NCBI GenBank assembly: GCA_020829485.1
Contig: JAIVFU010000111.1
Location: 1 to 20,461 of the forward strand
Source of the DNA: Nostoc sp. CHAB 5834
Lineage (GTDB): Bacteria > Cyanobacteriota > Cyanobacteriia > Cyanobacteriales > Nostocaceae
DNA: 20,461 bases
Reading direction: 5' to 3'
In this document: in pieces, positions 6,829 to 14,586 of the stretch
Numbering within the stretch: position 1 is the first letter of the stretch
Layout: each line of letters opens with the position of its first letter
The notes under the pieces: model-generated
What the model saw: only the letters and a program-made list of their open reading frames with translations
Database searches by the model: none
What the model was told of the DNA's origin: nothing
Translations under genes and position numbers: made by a program

Positions 6829-6954
6829 GTGAATTTTGCTCAAGCGATCACTGTACTCGTATATTTGTTATTCTTTGAAGTGCAACGGTGCAGAGGGCTT
6901 GTGAAGTGGAGGCGGTCACAAGTATTATTACTGGATTTTTACAATCACAGTTAA
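6829..6954 (+). CDS. Possible 41-aa peptide downstream of the RHH gene
   Basis: A GTG-initiated frame starting 2 bp after the RHH stop codon, close enough for translational coupling. The peptide has a hydrophobic first half (ITVLVYLLFF) and a basic second half (CRGLVKWRRSQ), like a short membrane peptide. It has no recognisable family and no separate ribosome binding site, although GAGG-like sequence within the end of the RHH gene could contribute. It could be a chance frame. Confidence 0.3.
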   Translation: MNFAQAITVLVYLLFFEVQRCRGLVKWRRSQVLLLDFYNHS

Positions 6955-7339
6955 AAATTGAGTATTAAAGTTTTTTACTTTTAGAGTTTTGAAAGCATTT
7001 TGAGCGTCTGTTACAAGGAGATAATTTATTCTAAAAATTAAGCAAGAGATAAAGTCATGCCCTTTGATAAAGACTGGAGTTTAGACTAAAAGCGATATGA
7101 GAGAACGCAAATCAAATGTAATTAGAGATTAAAAATATTCTTAAGTCAGCCTCAAAGTATCCGCGGCCTTTAATAAGTATGTAGTACATATAATCCAGTA
7201 AGTAATACAATAATTATTATCATTATTTATGGGCTGAGGCTAGATGGGGAATGATTAAGAAAAAAAGGGGTGTCTGATTGAATACAGTCCCCATGAAGGC
7301 GGAAGGTGAGAAAAGAACTACCATTACTCACCTACCAAC
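6955..7339. other. AT-rich spacer without recognised gene
   Basis: 385 bp with no convincing coding frame. It contains an inverted pair AGCCTCA (about 7149) and TGAGGCT (about 7235) enclosing a very AT-rich stretch. A smaller pair, AGGTGAG/CTCACCT, lies just before the transposase fragment and may be part of that element's end. Confidence 0.5.
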
Positions 7340-7489
7340 ATGAAAAATGCCAGACTTGAAGAGTTTCGTCAAGTAGCCCACAAATATTTAGGTAGAGCCA
7401 AGGACGCAACTTTTGAATTAACAGATGCGATATTGCTGACCCGCAATGTTTGTTCCTTAGCAGATTTATCCTTATCAGAGCTAGGGTAA
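7340..7489 (+). pseudogene. N-terminal fragment of a cyanobacterial transposase
   Basis: A 49-codon frame beginning MKNARLEEFRQVAHKYLG and continuing KDATFELTDAILLTRNVCSL. As far as I recall, this opening belongs to a transposase family widespread in cyanobacteria. The similarity ends after LSLSEL, where a stop follows within two codons, and none of the catalytic DDE region is present. The rest has been deleted or replaced. The assignment is by recall of the N-terminal sequence and should be confirmed by a database search. Confidence 0.5.
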
Positions 7490-7709
7490 GATTCAATTCA
7501 TCTAGCTGCAAGCTGAAAGTAATGTCAACAGGATTTGAGAAGAAGAAGAGTAAAACTGAAACATCTTTTCGTCGTAGTATTCGCCAAAAATCACGGCGAA
7601 CGGCGATGAACGATGTGTATATGGTTTCTGTATTGGTAGCGGCGCTTCCAAACTCAGCCCCTCTACCATAATCCTTCTGTCAATGAGGTTTGAGACGCGC
7701 TAACCCTGC
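7490..7709. other. Spacer with a short unassigned frame
   Basis: 220 bp between the transposase fragment and the next gene. An ATG frame at 7522-7671 gives a 49-aa basic peptide (KKKSKTETSFRRSIRQKSRR). It has no clear ribosome binding site and no recognised family. It may be the tail of a deleted gene or a chance frame. Confidence 0.35.
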
Positions 7710-9110
7710 CTATAGATTGACCAAAAAATGAGCTATTAAAGTATTCCTTTCGTAGGATAATAAGTAAAGATGCAGGAGATTTGGGTTATCTTTATCAAGG
7801 TGCATAACTGAACCATCAACTGCTAAATGGTGATGATCTATCCACCGATCCTGCGAATCTAGTAATACACTGAAGAAAGGGCTGACATCTGGATGATTAT
7901 TCTTTAATTCTTCGTAGCTTTGATAAAAAGGAGGTATACCAATTCCCATTGGCATATATAATCCTTTAGAATAATTTTCCACAGGCAATTGAGGAAGCTT
8001 TTTCAGATTAACACCACTGATGAATAATCGATTTTTTTCCCCAGTCTTAGTATCAGTAAAGGCTAACTCAATTTCCTGTAAATTTTGCTCTACACCAATC
8101 GGTTTTATGTTCCTTAAAATCGCTTGATCAAATTTGCCTATTCTCCAGTATTCATTTCCCCAAGGTTTATTTTCATCATAGAAGCCTGGAGGACGAAAAG
8201 TCGCAAATTTTATTTCATTTTTATTGTCGTAAAAATCTTTCCAGATTGTGAGATTTTTTGCTAAGACAGTTCTAACTTTTCTACTTTGCTCTCCCGATAC
8301 AATTATTTTTTCATCAACTGGAAACTGAGTAGCTACTTCTTTTTGCTCGATTACCTTTCTTAAAAGATCAGTTTTGACTATTGTGCCACTTGGATCTTGC
8401 CAATGTTCTAACCTCCACCAGTGCTGTGAATAAGAAATATCATTAATCTTTTCAAAGATATTCTTGTAATGTCCCATTGGGAAGGTAAACCAACTTTGAT
8501 AATAAAGAGTTTTATTACTATCCTCTTTAGTAAATAGCAAAATTTCCCAATATCCTGCATTTAAGCAATTGTTAGCCAAAGCAACTTCGACGAGGTTTTG
8601 TTTTTCAAAACCATCTCCGCCAATAATTTCTATATCTTTTGAATTAGCAGAAAAACTAACTTGTTGTCTGTTCCATTCCCGATCTGTCAAAGCTATTACT
8701 TCTAAGCCTGGATCTTTTTTAGCCCATTGAGGTATTTTCGGAACTAATAGCTCTAAATCGATATTTTTGATAACTATTTTTGCTGTTTTTTTATCTGTTG
8801 CTTCTAGCACAAAATCAAAATGTGTCTCATCCCTCTTGATAATGGTTAAATTGCGGTTCGTATATCTTTGAAAATTTTTGCCTAAAGGAGCAGGATTTGC
8901 TGGATAATCTACATTAGATAATTCTTGTAATTTTACAGCCATCTTATTATCAAATTTATATCTGGATTGAAACCAGAAACCACCCCATCCTAGCAAAGCA
9001 AAGAAGAGAATGAGACTACTAAATAAAGCCTGTTTATTTGTGATTAAAAATTTTCTATTTTTAAATACAGGAAATGCTATAAACTTTGCTTTCGCTAAAT
9101 CATTCTTCAT
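7710..9110 (-). CDS. Hypothetical protein with one N-terminal membrane anchor
   Basis: A 466-aa protein. Residues 1-27 are basic, residues about 29-48 form a hydrophobic helix (LFSSLILFFALLGWGGFWFQ), and the remainder is a large soluble part rich in beta strands and aromatic residues. The topology fits an inner-membrane-anchored periplasmic protein. The soluble part has features like FTFPMGHY, WWRLEHWQDPSGT, a proline-rich FRPPGFYDENKPWGNEYWR region, and a HHHLAVDGSVMHLD stretch near the end. I do not recognise the family, and a metal site at the HHH is only a possibility. The start is ATG 9110. Flanking genes are unrelated and point the other way, so it looks monocistronic. Its codons and AT content match the surroundings. 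Confidence 0.7.
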   Translation of the reverse strand: MKNDLAKAKFIAFPVFKNRKFLITNKQALFSSLILFFALLGWGGFWFQSRYKFDNKMAVKLQELSNVDYPANPAPLGKNFQRYTNRNLTIIKRDETHFDFVLEATDKKTAKIVIKNIDLELLVPKIPQWAKKDPGLEVIALTDREWNRQQVSFSANSKDIEIIGGDGFEKQNLVEVALANNCLNAGYWEILLFTKEDSNKTLYYQSWFTFPMGHYKNIFEKINDISYSQHWWRLEHWQDPSGTIVKTDLLRKVIEQKEVATQFPVDEKIIVSGEQSRKVRTVLAKNLTIWKDFYDNKNEIKFATFRPPGFYDENKPWGNEYWRIGKFDQAILRNIKPIGVEQNLQEIELAFTDTKTGEKNRLFISGVNLKKLPQLPVENYSKGLYMPMGIGIPPFYQSYEELKNNHPDVSPFFSVLLDSQDRWIDHHHLAVDGSVMHLDKDNPNLLHLYLLSYERNTLIAHFLVNL

Positions 9111-9248
9111 GAGAAAAATTACTCTATATAAAAACTTAATTAACAGAATAAAACATTCTGTTAAAGTGATTTCTGAATTATCTCAATAAAATGTAAATTA
9201 ATCAATAGCTAATTGTGACTTGAATGAAAAAATGGGCTTTTAGCTCAC

Positions 9249-9290
9249 TTTATGCTTCACAAAGCAGATATCCATTTTATGCTTCGCAAA
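9249..9290. repeat. 15-bp direct repeat in the divergent spacer
   Basis: TTTATGCTTCACAAA (9249-9263) and TTTATGCTTCGCAAA (9276-9290) differ at one base and are offset by 27 bp. They lie between two divergently transcribed genes. They are possibly regulator sites; function unknown. Confidence 0.45.
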
Positions 9291-9320
9291 AATAGTGAAA
9301 GTGGAAAAATTCTTGCTCCA

Positions 9321-9593
9321 TGTAATACACAGTAAAAATTTGTTAACCTTACGGTGTATTACACGGTAAGGGTTATGCTGAAACGGGATATACAGGGGAA
9401 ATTCGCCCTCAAAAACGATGATTACCGTCAAGTCCGCTCATTGAGACTAACTGATGACACCTGGAAAGCATTGGGTATCGCCGCTGAGTGCTTAGGAATG
9501 ACAAGGGCAGATTATTTAGAAGAAATCGCGGAAAGCAACGACCTACCAAGTAATACATGGCTTGAAGTTGACCCCTTTCCGTGTAATACACGG
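9321..9593. repeat. Four copies of a TGTAATACAC palindrome
   Basis: Copies: TGTAATACAC at 9321-9330; GTGTATTACAC at 9354-9364, centre of a near-perfect 25-bp dyad running from about 9347 to 9371; the weaker GTAATACATGG at 9550-9560; and GTGTAATACAC at 9581-9591, centre of a 21-bp dyad (9576-9596). Two lie just upstream of the RHH-like start and two inside its coding region. They may be operators of that gene or a dispersed cyanobacterial repeat. Confidence 0.6.
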
Positions 9594-9785
9594 AAAGATA
9601 AAAATCAAGATCAACAACCTAACATCGCTCAAGAGCATACACCGACCTCGCCCAGCATGACAGAACTTGAAGCTTTACGTGACCAAGTGTTACAGGAACT
9701 AAAATTAGGTAAACAATCCTCTGCGTACAAAACAACCCAAAAGGCTCTGAATCAATTCATCACTGTATTGAGCAAAAGATTGTAA
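9375..9785 (+). CDS. RHH-like DNA-binding protein, plasmid regulator type
   Basis: A 136-aa protein from ATG 9375. A GTG at 9354 would add seven residues encoded by the palindrome itself, so I prefer the ATG. Residues about 22-53 (RSLRLTDDTWKALGIAAECLG-MTRADYLEEIAE) follow the strand, helix, turn, helix layout of an RHH domain. The middle is polar and probably disordered, with a segment (FPCNTRKD) encoded by a 21-bp palindrome. The C-terminal 40 residues (ELEALRDQVLQELKLGKQSS and on) form a helical, likely oligomerising, unit. Proteins with this architecture occur in cyanobacteria as small hypothetical genes, from recall. Palindromes over its start suggest autoregulation. Confidence 0.6.
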   Translation: MLKRDIQGKFALKNDDYRQVRSLRLTDDTWKALGIAAECLGMTRADYLEEIAESNDLPSNTWLEVDPFPCNTRKDKNQDQQPNIAQEHTPTSPSMTELEALRDQVLQELKLGKQSSAYKTTQKALNQFITVLSKRL

Positions 9786-9794
9786 ATTTTCTAC

Positions 9795-9927
9795 TTACTC
9801 CCCAACCTTATCTCGCTGTGGCTTACGTTGTCCAACACTTCTACGCCCATTATTCAAGGGAACTGCTTCAACATTTTCCGACTCAGTTGTTAAAGATATT
9901 ACCTCATTCTTAGAACTAGGTGTATCT
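9795..9927 (-). pseudogene. C-terminal tail of a gene cut by the ISKra4-like element
   Basis: A 44-residue polar tail (DTPSSKNEVISLTTESENVE... ending KPQRDKVGE) runs in frame from the insertion-sequence boundary at 9927 to a stop at 9795. The upstream part of the open frame lies inside the terminal repeat of the insertion sequence and is not original. The missing N-terminal part was not found at the other edge of the element. The family cannot be named from this tail. Confidence 0.4.
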
Positions 9928-9979
9928 GGGAGCAACGCGATTTGGTGAGATCGGGCAAAAAAGCTGCGATCGCTAAAAA
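9928..9979 (+). repeat. Left terminal inverted repeat (52 bp) of the ISKra4-like element
   Basis: Identical over all 52 positions to the reverse complement of 11818-11869. It includes a HIP1 site GCGATCGC. Perfect identity suggests recent insertion. Confidence 0.9.
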
Positions 9980-10179
9980 TTATCTTTAAGTACAAAGTGA
10001 TTTTATTTGCCATTGCTATACTGATTTACAGGACAATTTATCTTGATGAAATATCTCAAAAAGATTACTAGCAAGCTATTTAACGATTTTTTTTTTTAAA
10101 GTAAAGTAACTATTCTTAATTACTTAGTCTCAATTGTAGCAGTTAATTAGTTAACACCAAAATTAAAGTATAAAATTTA

Positions 10180-11648
10180 TCAAGCAGATATAGGCTTGAT
10201 GAACGAATTAAAGATAGAATTACAAAAATCATCCCAGCGTCCAGCTATCCATTGACATCGCAGATGTAACATAATTTCAGCATTACTTTTTAACCAAAAT
10301 TTTCCGTTTCCTTTCATGCGTAAATTAACGACTTGACGAATTAAACAATCAAGAAGCACCACTACCAAGAGGGAGCTTTCGAGACATAATTTCATTATAT
10401 TTTAAAAGCCTCCGTCGATAAGCTTTTAAAATGTAATTTCGTTCTCGTACTAAAATTTTGCAGCGTTCTCCAGTAGCTGATAATATAATCTCACCCATGT
10501 TTCTCATTAAATCCAGTGCTTGACCTTTTTTTAACATTTTACGAGACTTTTTAAACCATTGTTGACGCTCATTATTTGTGCTAAAAGCAGCATCGGCAAA
10601 GTCTTGTAAATGTGATGCTGCGTGATAAAAATCTAACAACTGATAAGTTTCGTGGGGACATTGTAGTTTTTTTAATAAAGGAGGGATATGTATCCATATC
10701 CACTCTGCACCATCCCCAATTAATAAAACTTGTTTTGCTTGGCTTATACCCAAATTTACTAAATACATTTCTAAAATCTGGATGAACCCTTGATAACCTG
10801 AATATGTGCCATCATTAGTAATAGGAATTGCTGATGTCCTAATTTTTTGCCCTTGTTCATTTACTACATAAATTGTTAGTAATTTTGGCTCCATCCATTC
10901 ACCTGCAAAGCCATAACGATTTGTTTTAACCTTACGTTTTCCTTTTTTCGGTATCCGAATACGGGTACGACCACCGTCTACAGCAATTACAACACGTTGG
11001 TCTTTAAGAATATTTAAAGTGGATAAATTACCAGATTTTAAGTCATTTAGCTTGTGAGTACGTAAATCTATTCCCAACTGACCAAAATAATATGTTAGCC
11101 GTTCTATTCGTTTTAAACTAATCTTTATTCCCCAATCAATTAGTGTTGTACGTGCAGCTTCAAACGAACCTGCAATTGCGCCATATTGAGCAACCTTTGA
11201 TAAAACAACTGGGGTTAAACCCTCGGACATTCCTAAATATCTTAAGAATGGACAAAATCCTTCATGTTGTTTATTTTTATCTGGTTGATTTTGACGTTCA
11301 ACTACATACGGTAATTTTAAACTTACTTCAACATTACCAATCGTTAATATTTGTCGCTTTTTATAACCATGTTTTTGCGTTTTATTGTGCCACCAACCCT
11401 GTGTTTGCTGCATCGCTTTATCCAAAAAATCTTGGGACTTAGACAGATTATGAAGTAATAAAGCGATACATTCTCCTGCCAAAATTAATGCAGATTTCCT
11501 AATTTCTTCCTCACGTATTTTTAAAACTTTTCCATCAAATTCTGAGATGTCAGTTAATTCTAAAAGTTTCGTAATTTTTTCTTGAAAATGTGACAAATAT
11601 TTGCTTATATCGAAAGTAGAACATATATTATTTTTCATTGTAGGCATC
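10180..11648 (-). pseudogene. ISKra4-family transposase with a frameshift at the third catalytic residue
   Basis: Family landmarks in order: helical N-terminus; HGYKKRQILTIGNVEVSLKLPYVV; the first Asp in IAVDGGRTRIRIPKKGKRK; the second Asp in LLIGDGAEWIWIH; LLDFYHAASHL; and KLPLGSGA, where the conserved third acidic residue should follow. The frame stops there (GCT TCT TGA, stop at 10349-10351). The +1 frame immediately continues D-C-LIRQVVNLRMKG, the conserved family C-terminus, through NAEIMLHLR to the stop at 10180. A +1 shift at TCT TGA restores the exact motif length. This is either a one-base insertion that kills the enzyme or a +1 frameshift resembling prfB (CTT TGA). Start taken at MPTMKNN (11648); a longer frame reaches 11731. 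Confidence 0.8.
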
Positions 11649-11817
11649 CCTGTTTTTGTTTTGATGTTAGATATCAAAACCTTTACTCCAAAGGGAATCC
11701 TACCTTTTTTTGTCTCCCAAAAATGAGTCATCTTTAGATATTAAAATATTCCACAAATCTAAACCAGTATTAATACTGTGTCTTCTGTAGTAAAAATACA
11801 AATTATACTGAAACTAG

Positions 11818-11869
11818 TTTTTAGCGATCGCAGCTTTTTTGCCCGATCTCACCAAATCGCGTTGCTCCC
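11818..11869 (-). repeat. Right terminal inverted repeat (52 bp) of the ISKra4-like element
   Basis: The reverse-complement partner of 9928-9979. It lies upstream of the transposase start and may carry its promoter. Confidence 0.9.
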
Positions 11870-11950
11870 ATCATATTTTGGGATGAAAGTTGATTTTTAT
11901 ACTGCTAAAAACTGTTTGTTTGCTTGAGGTTTTGTCCACTCAGGTTTTTT

Positions 11951-12106
11951 CAACTCATGTTCATATTATGGTGCAAAAAATCTACTTTAGCTCATTATTT
12001 GATGCAAAGTTTTATTTCGCTGTTGGTTGCAAAGCCTAATTTGCCGTTACTTATGGCTCGTTTTATGGTTCACAATTTGGCTCAAATTATGATTCAAGTC
12101 ATACTA
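11951..12106 (+). repeat. Degenerate 12-bp tandem repeat
   Basis: Roughly thirteen diverged units of 12 bp, clearest at 12040-12106 where TCGTTTTATGGT, TCACAATTTGGC and TCAAATTATGAT follow each other. In one frame the clear part reads Y-G-S-F-Y-G-S-Q-F-G-S-N-Y-D-S-S, a four-residue Tyr/Phe-Gly-Ser repeat, but upstream units are interrupted by a stop. It is probably a decayed repeat rather than a gene. Confidence 0.45.
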
Positions 12107-12196
12107 ATTAACGTGACTGAACTTTGGATTATTTTCAAAAAGGGCGCTCACTTTGGACATCGATACTCCATCATAAGTTTTTGTTATTACCTCTTA

Positions 12197-12253
12197 TACA
12201 AACAAAGTAAATAATTTTCATGTGTCGCTAGAAAATTATTTACTTTGTTTGTA
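12197..12253. repeat. Perfect 23-bp inverted repeat with 11-base loop
   Basis: The arms 12197-12219 and 12231-12253 are perfectly complementary, beginning TACAAACAAAGTAAATAA, with loop 12220-12230. It is AT-rich with no GC clamp and no flanking T-run, so a poor terminator. It could be the fold of a miniature element, a cruciform, or a protein-binding site. Confidence 0.75.
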
Positions 12254-12805
12254 CAAAATCTAAATTTATTATTTCTTAAGGTTTGATTGAGCGCTGCAAC
12301 GAGCAGATTTGTATTAACAGAAACTTCAAAATTACTATTCGTCGATTCAGAGCGCATTCCATTAGTACAATCATAGGGTGCCAGTTTTGGTAATTCTGAC
12401 AATGCCACTAGCAAAGTTTTTTTCGTTCCCTATTATTAATTCAACGAATCTGCTTTCTATTCCAAAAAAGTTGACAGTTTTCTATTGTTAGCTAACAAAT
12501 TATTTGTCGCTTTACCAGATTAGCGGGAGTTCGACGGGTTAAAAAAGATGCTTTAAAAGCTGAGACTGGAATAAGGAGAAAATTCAAGAGTGATTTTTCT
12601 AACACAAAAGCTAACAAACCGAATCTCCGCGTCAGATTTCCCCCCAACACACCACTCATCACTCCAATAGCCCACATCAGAAAGGTTTTAGCCAATAAAA
12701 AGGAAAATCGATTGGGGAGGCGATGGACTATGTGCCCCACATTAGGAGCGATTGCACTTCTACAGTTAAAGGATACAGTCAAAGGAATTGCAAATCAAAA
12801 CTCTT
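12254..12805. other. Gene-poor remnant region
   Basis: Several open frames exist on both strands, for example the TTG-initiated leftward frame 12187-12414, the leftward frame 12492-12782 and an overlapping rightward frame over about 12500-12810. None has a ribosome binding site, a recognised motif or a clear start. I treat the stretch as decayed DNA between mobile elements. Confidence 0.4.
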
Positions 12806-13003
12806 TTAGTTGTTGAGAGGTAGATTATCAAAGATGCTGTCTAGACCTTGTGGGTGTCGCTTGTGGCAATAACGCACCGCAGATTCAACTAATATCTCGA
12901 TCTTGGTGGGTTGGGATTGCCCAAATCCTTTGCCAGACATAGTATTTGGTGTATTGAATACATAGATTTTGGCTTTATTTTGGGGTGGTGAGCGATCACG
13001 CAT
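12806..13003 (-). CDS. Short hypothetical protein, possibly a gene fragment
   Basis: A 65-aa protein from ATG 13003. The composition is protein-like, with segments IYVFNTPNTMSGKGFGQSQP, KIEILVESAVRYCHKRHPQG and LDSIFDNLPLNN. No family is recognised and no clear ribosome binding site is seen. It lies 66 bp outside the left 21-bp inverted repeat. It may be an intact small gene or the remains of a larger one cut by the neighbouring elements. Confidence 0.4.
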   Translation of the reverse strand: MRDRSPPQNKAKIYVFNTPNTMSGKGFGQSQPTKIEILVESAVRYCHKRHPQGLDSIFDNLPLNN

Positions 13004-13069
13004 AAGTTAAGTATCACAACTAACCAAAGAAATTCTGATTCTTGCGATCAATTGCAACAACGTTCAGTA

Positions 13070-13090
13070 CTTAACCCTCTTCTAAGAAAC
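13070..13090 (+). repeat. Left arm of 21-bp inverted repeat bounding the IS110/IS4-type block
   Basis: It begins CTTAACCCTCTTCTAAGAAA and is the exact reverse complement of 15607-15627. The repeats face each other like terminal inverted repeats of one insertion sequence, most simply the IS4/IS701-type element whose truncated transposase lies next to the right arm. Confidence 0.75.
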
Positions 13091-13096
13091 CAGATT

Positions 13097-14455
13097 TTAT
13101 GAGGACTGAGGAATTAACTCAAAACCAAAAGCCTGGGCTTTTTTGTGGAGATTATTAACCATTCGCTCACGATAACGTTGCTCATAATAATCCATCCCAG
13201 GATCGGTATAATCTCCTCCGGTTGTCCAAAGTTTGTAAAAAATCCGCGCAATCTTATGAGCGGTAGCAGTAATAGCTTTAGGAGAGCCAAGTCGAGAACG
13301 TAAGCGACGATAAAACGCACCCAAAGCAGAATGACTTTTGCCGGCAGTTTGTGCTGCCATGCGGAAAGCATTGGCGGCACGGTTGACTACAGGACGAGTT
13401 TGAGAACTTTTAATTTTGCCACCAGTAATGCGGCTGCCAGGGCAAAGACCAAGCCAAGAAGTAAAGTGTTTGACTGTGGGGAACCGACTGGGATCTAAAC
13501 CAACCTCAGAAAGAATAATTTGTACTGTCAGGACACCAAGACCGTCAACGCGAGTAAAATCTACTCCACTCATGCGGTAAAGATGAGTACGTAAATCAAA
13601 GTTAGGCTCATTACCTTGAGGTTTGTGGCGAATATGCTTGGGTGGAGAAAGGGGCAACTGCAAAATATCAATTTTGTCGCTAAATTGACTTAAGCAATCC
13701 TCAATCTGGCGGTCACATTCAGCGATTTGGGATTGGTAGACATCATAGAGATGTAACTCTTGTTGCAAGACAAACAAATGTTCTTTTCGGTAATCACCAT
13801 TAAGCGCAGATGCAATCTCCTCTTCACTACGTTTGATGCGATGATGTTTTTTAGCTGCAAGTACTTGTGGGTCATGTTCCCCGCCGACAATAGCACGTAT
13901 AATTGTCATACCCGTAGTACCTGTAATATCACTAACTGCTTGATGCAGTTGTATGTTCATTTGAGTTAAAGCTTTCTGCATCCGTTGGATATGTACGCTG
14001 GCACTTCTGATGAGACTATCGCGTTGGCGAATGTAGCTACGCAAAACACAAATTTCATCTTCCGGGCGAAAAGAACCTGACAACAATCCATAACTGTGCA
14101 ACTGTTGCAGCCATTGACAGTCTAAAACATCTGTTTTGCGACCAGGTAGAGTTTTGACATGATGGGCATTAACAAGCTTCACTTCAAAGCCGCGAGTCTC
14201 TAGAATTTGAAATAATGGAATCCAATAAACACCTGTTGATTCCATTGCCACAGTCTCAACCCCAGATGCAGTTAACCAATCAGCGATCGCGTACAAATCA
14301 GCCGTGTAACAACCAAAACGTCTCACACATTCGTTGGCACGTCCTGATGGCACACATACCCAATGATTTTGGGCACCAATATCAATACCAGCAGCATTTG
14401 GGTGAATCGGAGAAAGCTTAGATGCTTGATTGGGAGATTGCCGTTTTTTCGCCAT
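13097..14455 (-). CDS. IS110-family transposase (DEDD and serine recombinase type)
   Basis: A 452-aa transposase from ATG 14455, which has TAGGAG six bases upstream; a longer TTG frame to 14476 lacks this. The N-terminal RuvC-like domain has D in AAGIDIGAQNHW, E in VAMESTGVYW, and D in GRKTDVLDCQW. The C-terminal Transposase_20 domain has VDGLGVLTVQIILSEVG, FPTVKHFTSWLGLCPGS (catalytic serine region), GGKIKSSQTRP and RAANAFRMAA. The family excises as a circle, makes no ordinary terminal repeats and is guided by a bridge RNA from a non-coding end. The stop lies only 7 bp inside the left 21-bp repeat, so that end has almost no non-coding DNA. The bridge RNA, if present, should lie upstream between 14456 and about 14590. 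The enzyme appears complete. Confidence 0.9.
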   Translation of the reverse strand: MAKKRQSPNQASKLSPIHPNAAGIDIGAQNHWVCVPSGRANECVRRFGCYTADLYAIADWLTASGVETVAMESTGVYWIPLFQILETRGFEVKLVNAHHVKTLPGRKTDVLDCQWLQQLHSYGLLSGSFRPEDEICVLRSYIRQRDSLIRSASVHIQRMQKALTQMNIQLHQAVSDITGTTGMTIIRAIVGGEHDPQVLAAKKHHRIKRSEEEIASALNGDYRKEHLFVLQQELHLYDVYQSQIAECDRQIEDCLSQFSDKIDILQLPLSPPKHIRHKPQGNEPNFDLRTHLYRMSGVDFTRVDGLGVLTVQIILSEVGLDPSRFPTVKHFTSWLGLCPGSRITGGKIKSSQTRPVVNRAANAFRMAAQTAGKSHSALGAFYRRLRSRLGSPKAITATAHKIARIFYKLWTTGGDYTDPGMDYYEQRYRERMVNNLHKKAQAFGFELIPQSS

Positions 14456-14586
14456 TTTTGGTTCTCCTATTCTCAAATTTTCTCAAAATTGAGAGTGTGC
14501 CCTGACCCAGGTTGACGGAATTATACAGTCTTCTAAACGGGATAGTGTCTAAGCGCTTCACCAATGCCATTGCCGTCACAACCTAG

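Larger units (their letters stand above)
9928..11869 (-). mobile_element. Complete ISKra4-family-like insertion sequence
   Basis: A 1942-bp element bounded by perfect 52-bp terminal inverted repeats that begin with GGGAGCAACGCGATTTGG, and containing one leftward transposase. ISKra4 elements have ends starting with GGG and a single long transposase, as here. I see no clear target duplication: the left flank ends TGTATCT, the right flank begins ATCATAT. The right flank of the insertion does not continue the cut gene on the left, so the surroundings were also rearranged. Confidence 0.85.

Noticed and set aside
7450..7671. Rightward 73-codon frame
   Set aside because: Its start lies inside the transposase fragment in another frame, and the later ATG has no clear ribosome binding site.
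10014..10179. Possible additional gene inside the ISKra4-like element after the transposase
   Set aside because: AT-rich with stops in all frames; only the element's non-coding end.
11873..11945. Short leftward reading ELKKPEWTKPQANKQFLAV next to the ISKra4-like element, resembling a gene end
   Set aside because: Only about 22 codons, preceded by a stop and the decayed repeat. It might be the tail of a lost gene, but the evidence is too thin to annotate.
12187..12414. Leftward 75-codon frame running into the 23-bp hairpin
   Set aside because: The start is TTG without a ribosome binding site, the end lies in the hairpin, and no family is recognised.
12492..12782. Leftward 96-codon frame and an overlapping rightward frame of similar length
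   Set aside because: Both strands are open, and neither has a ribosome binding site, a recognised motif or supporting context. They cannot both be genes, and I could not choose between them.
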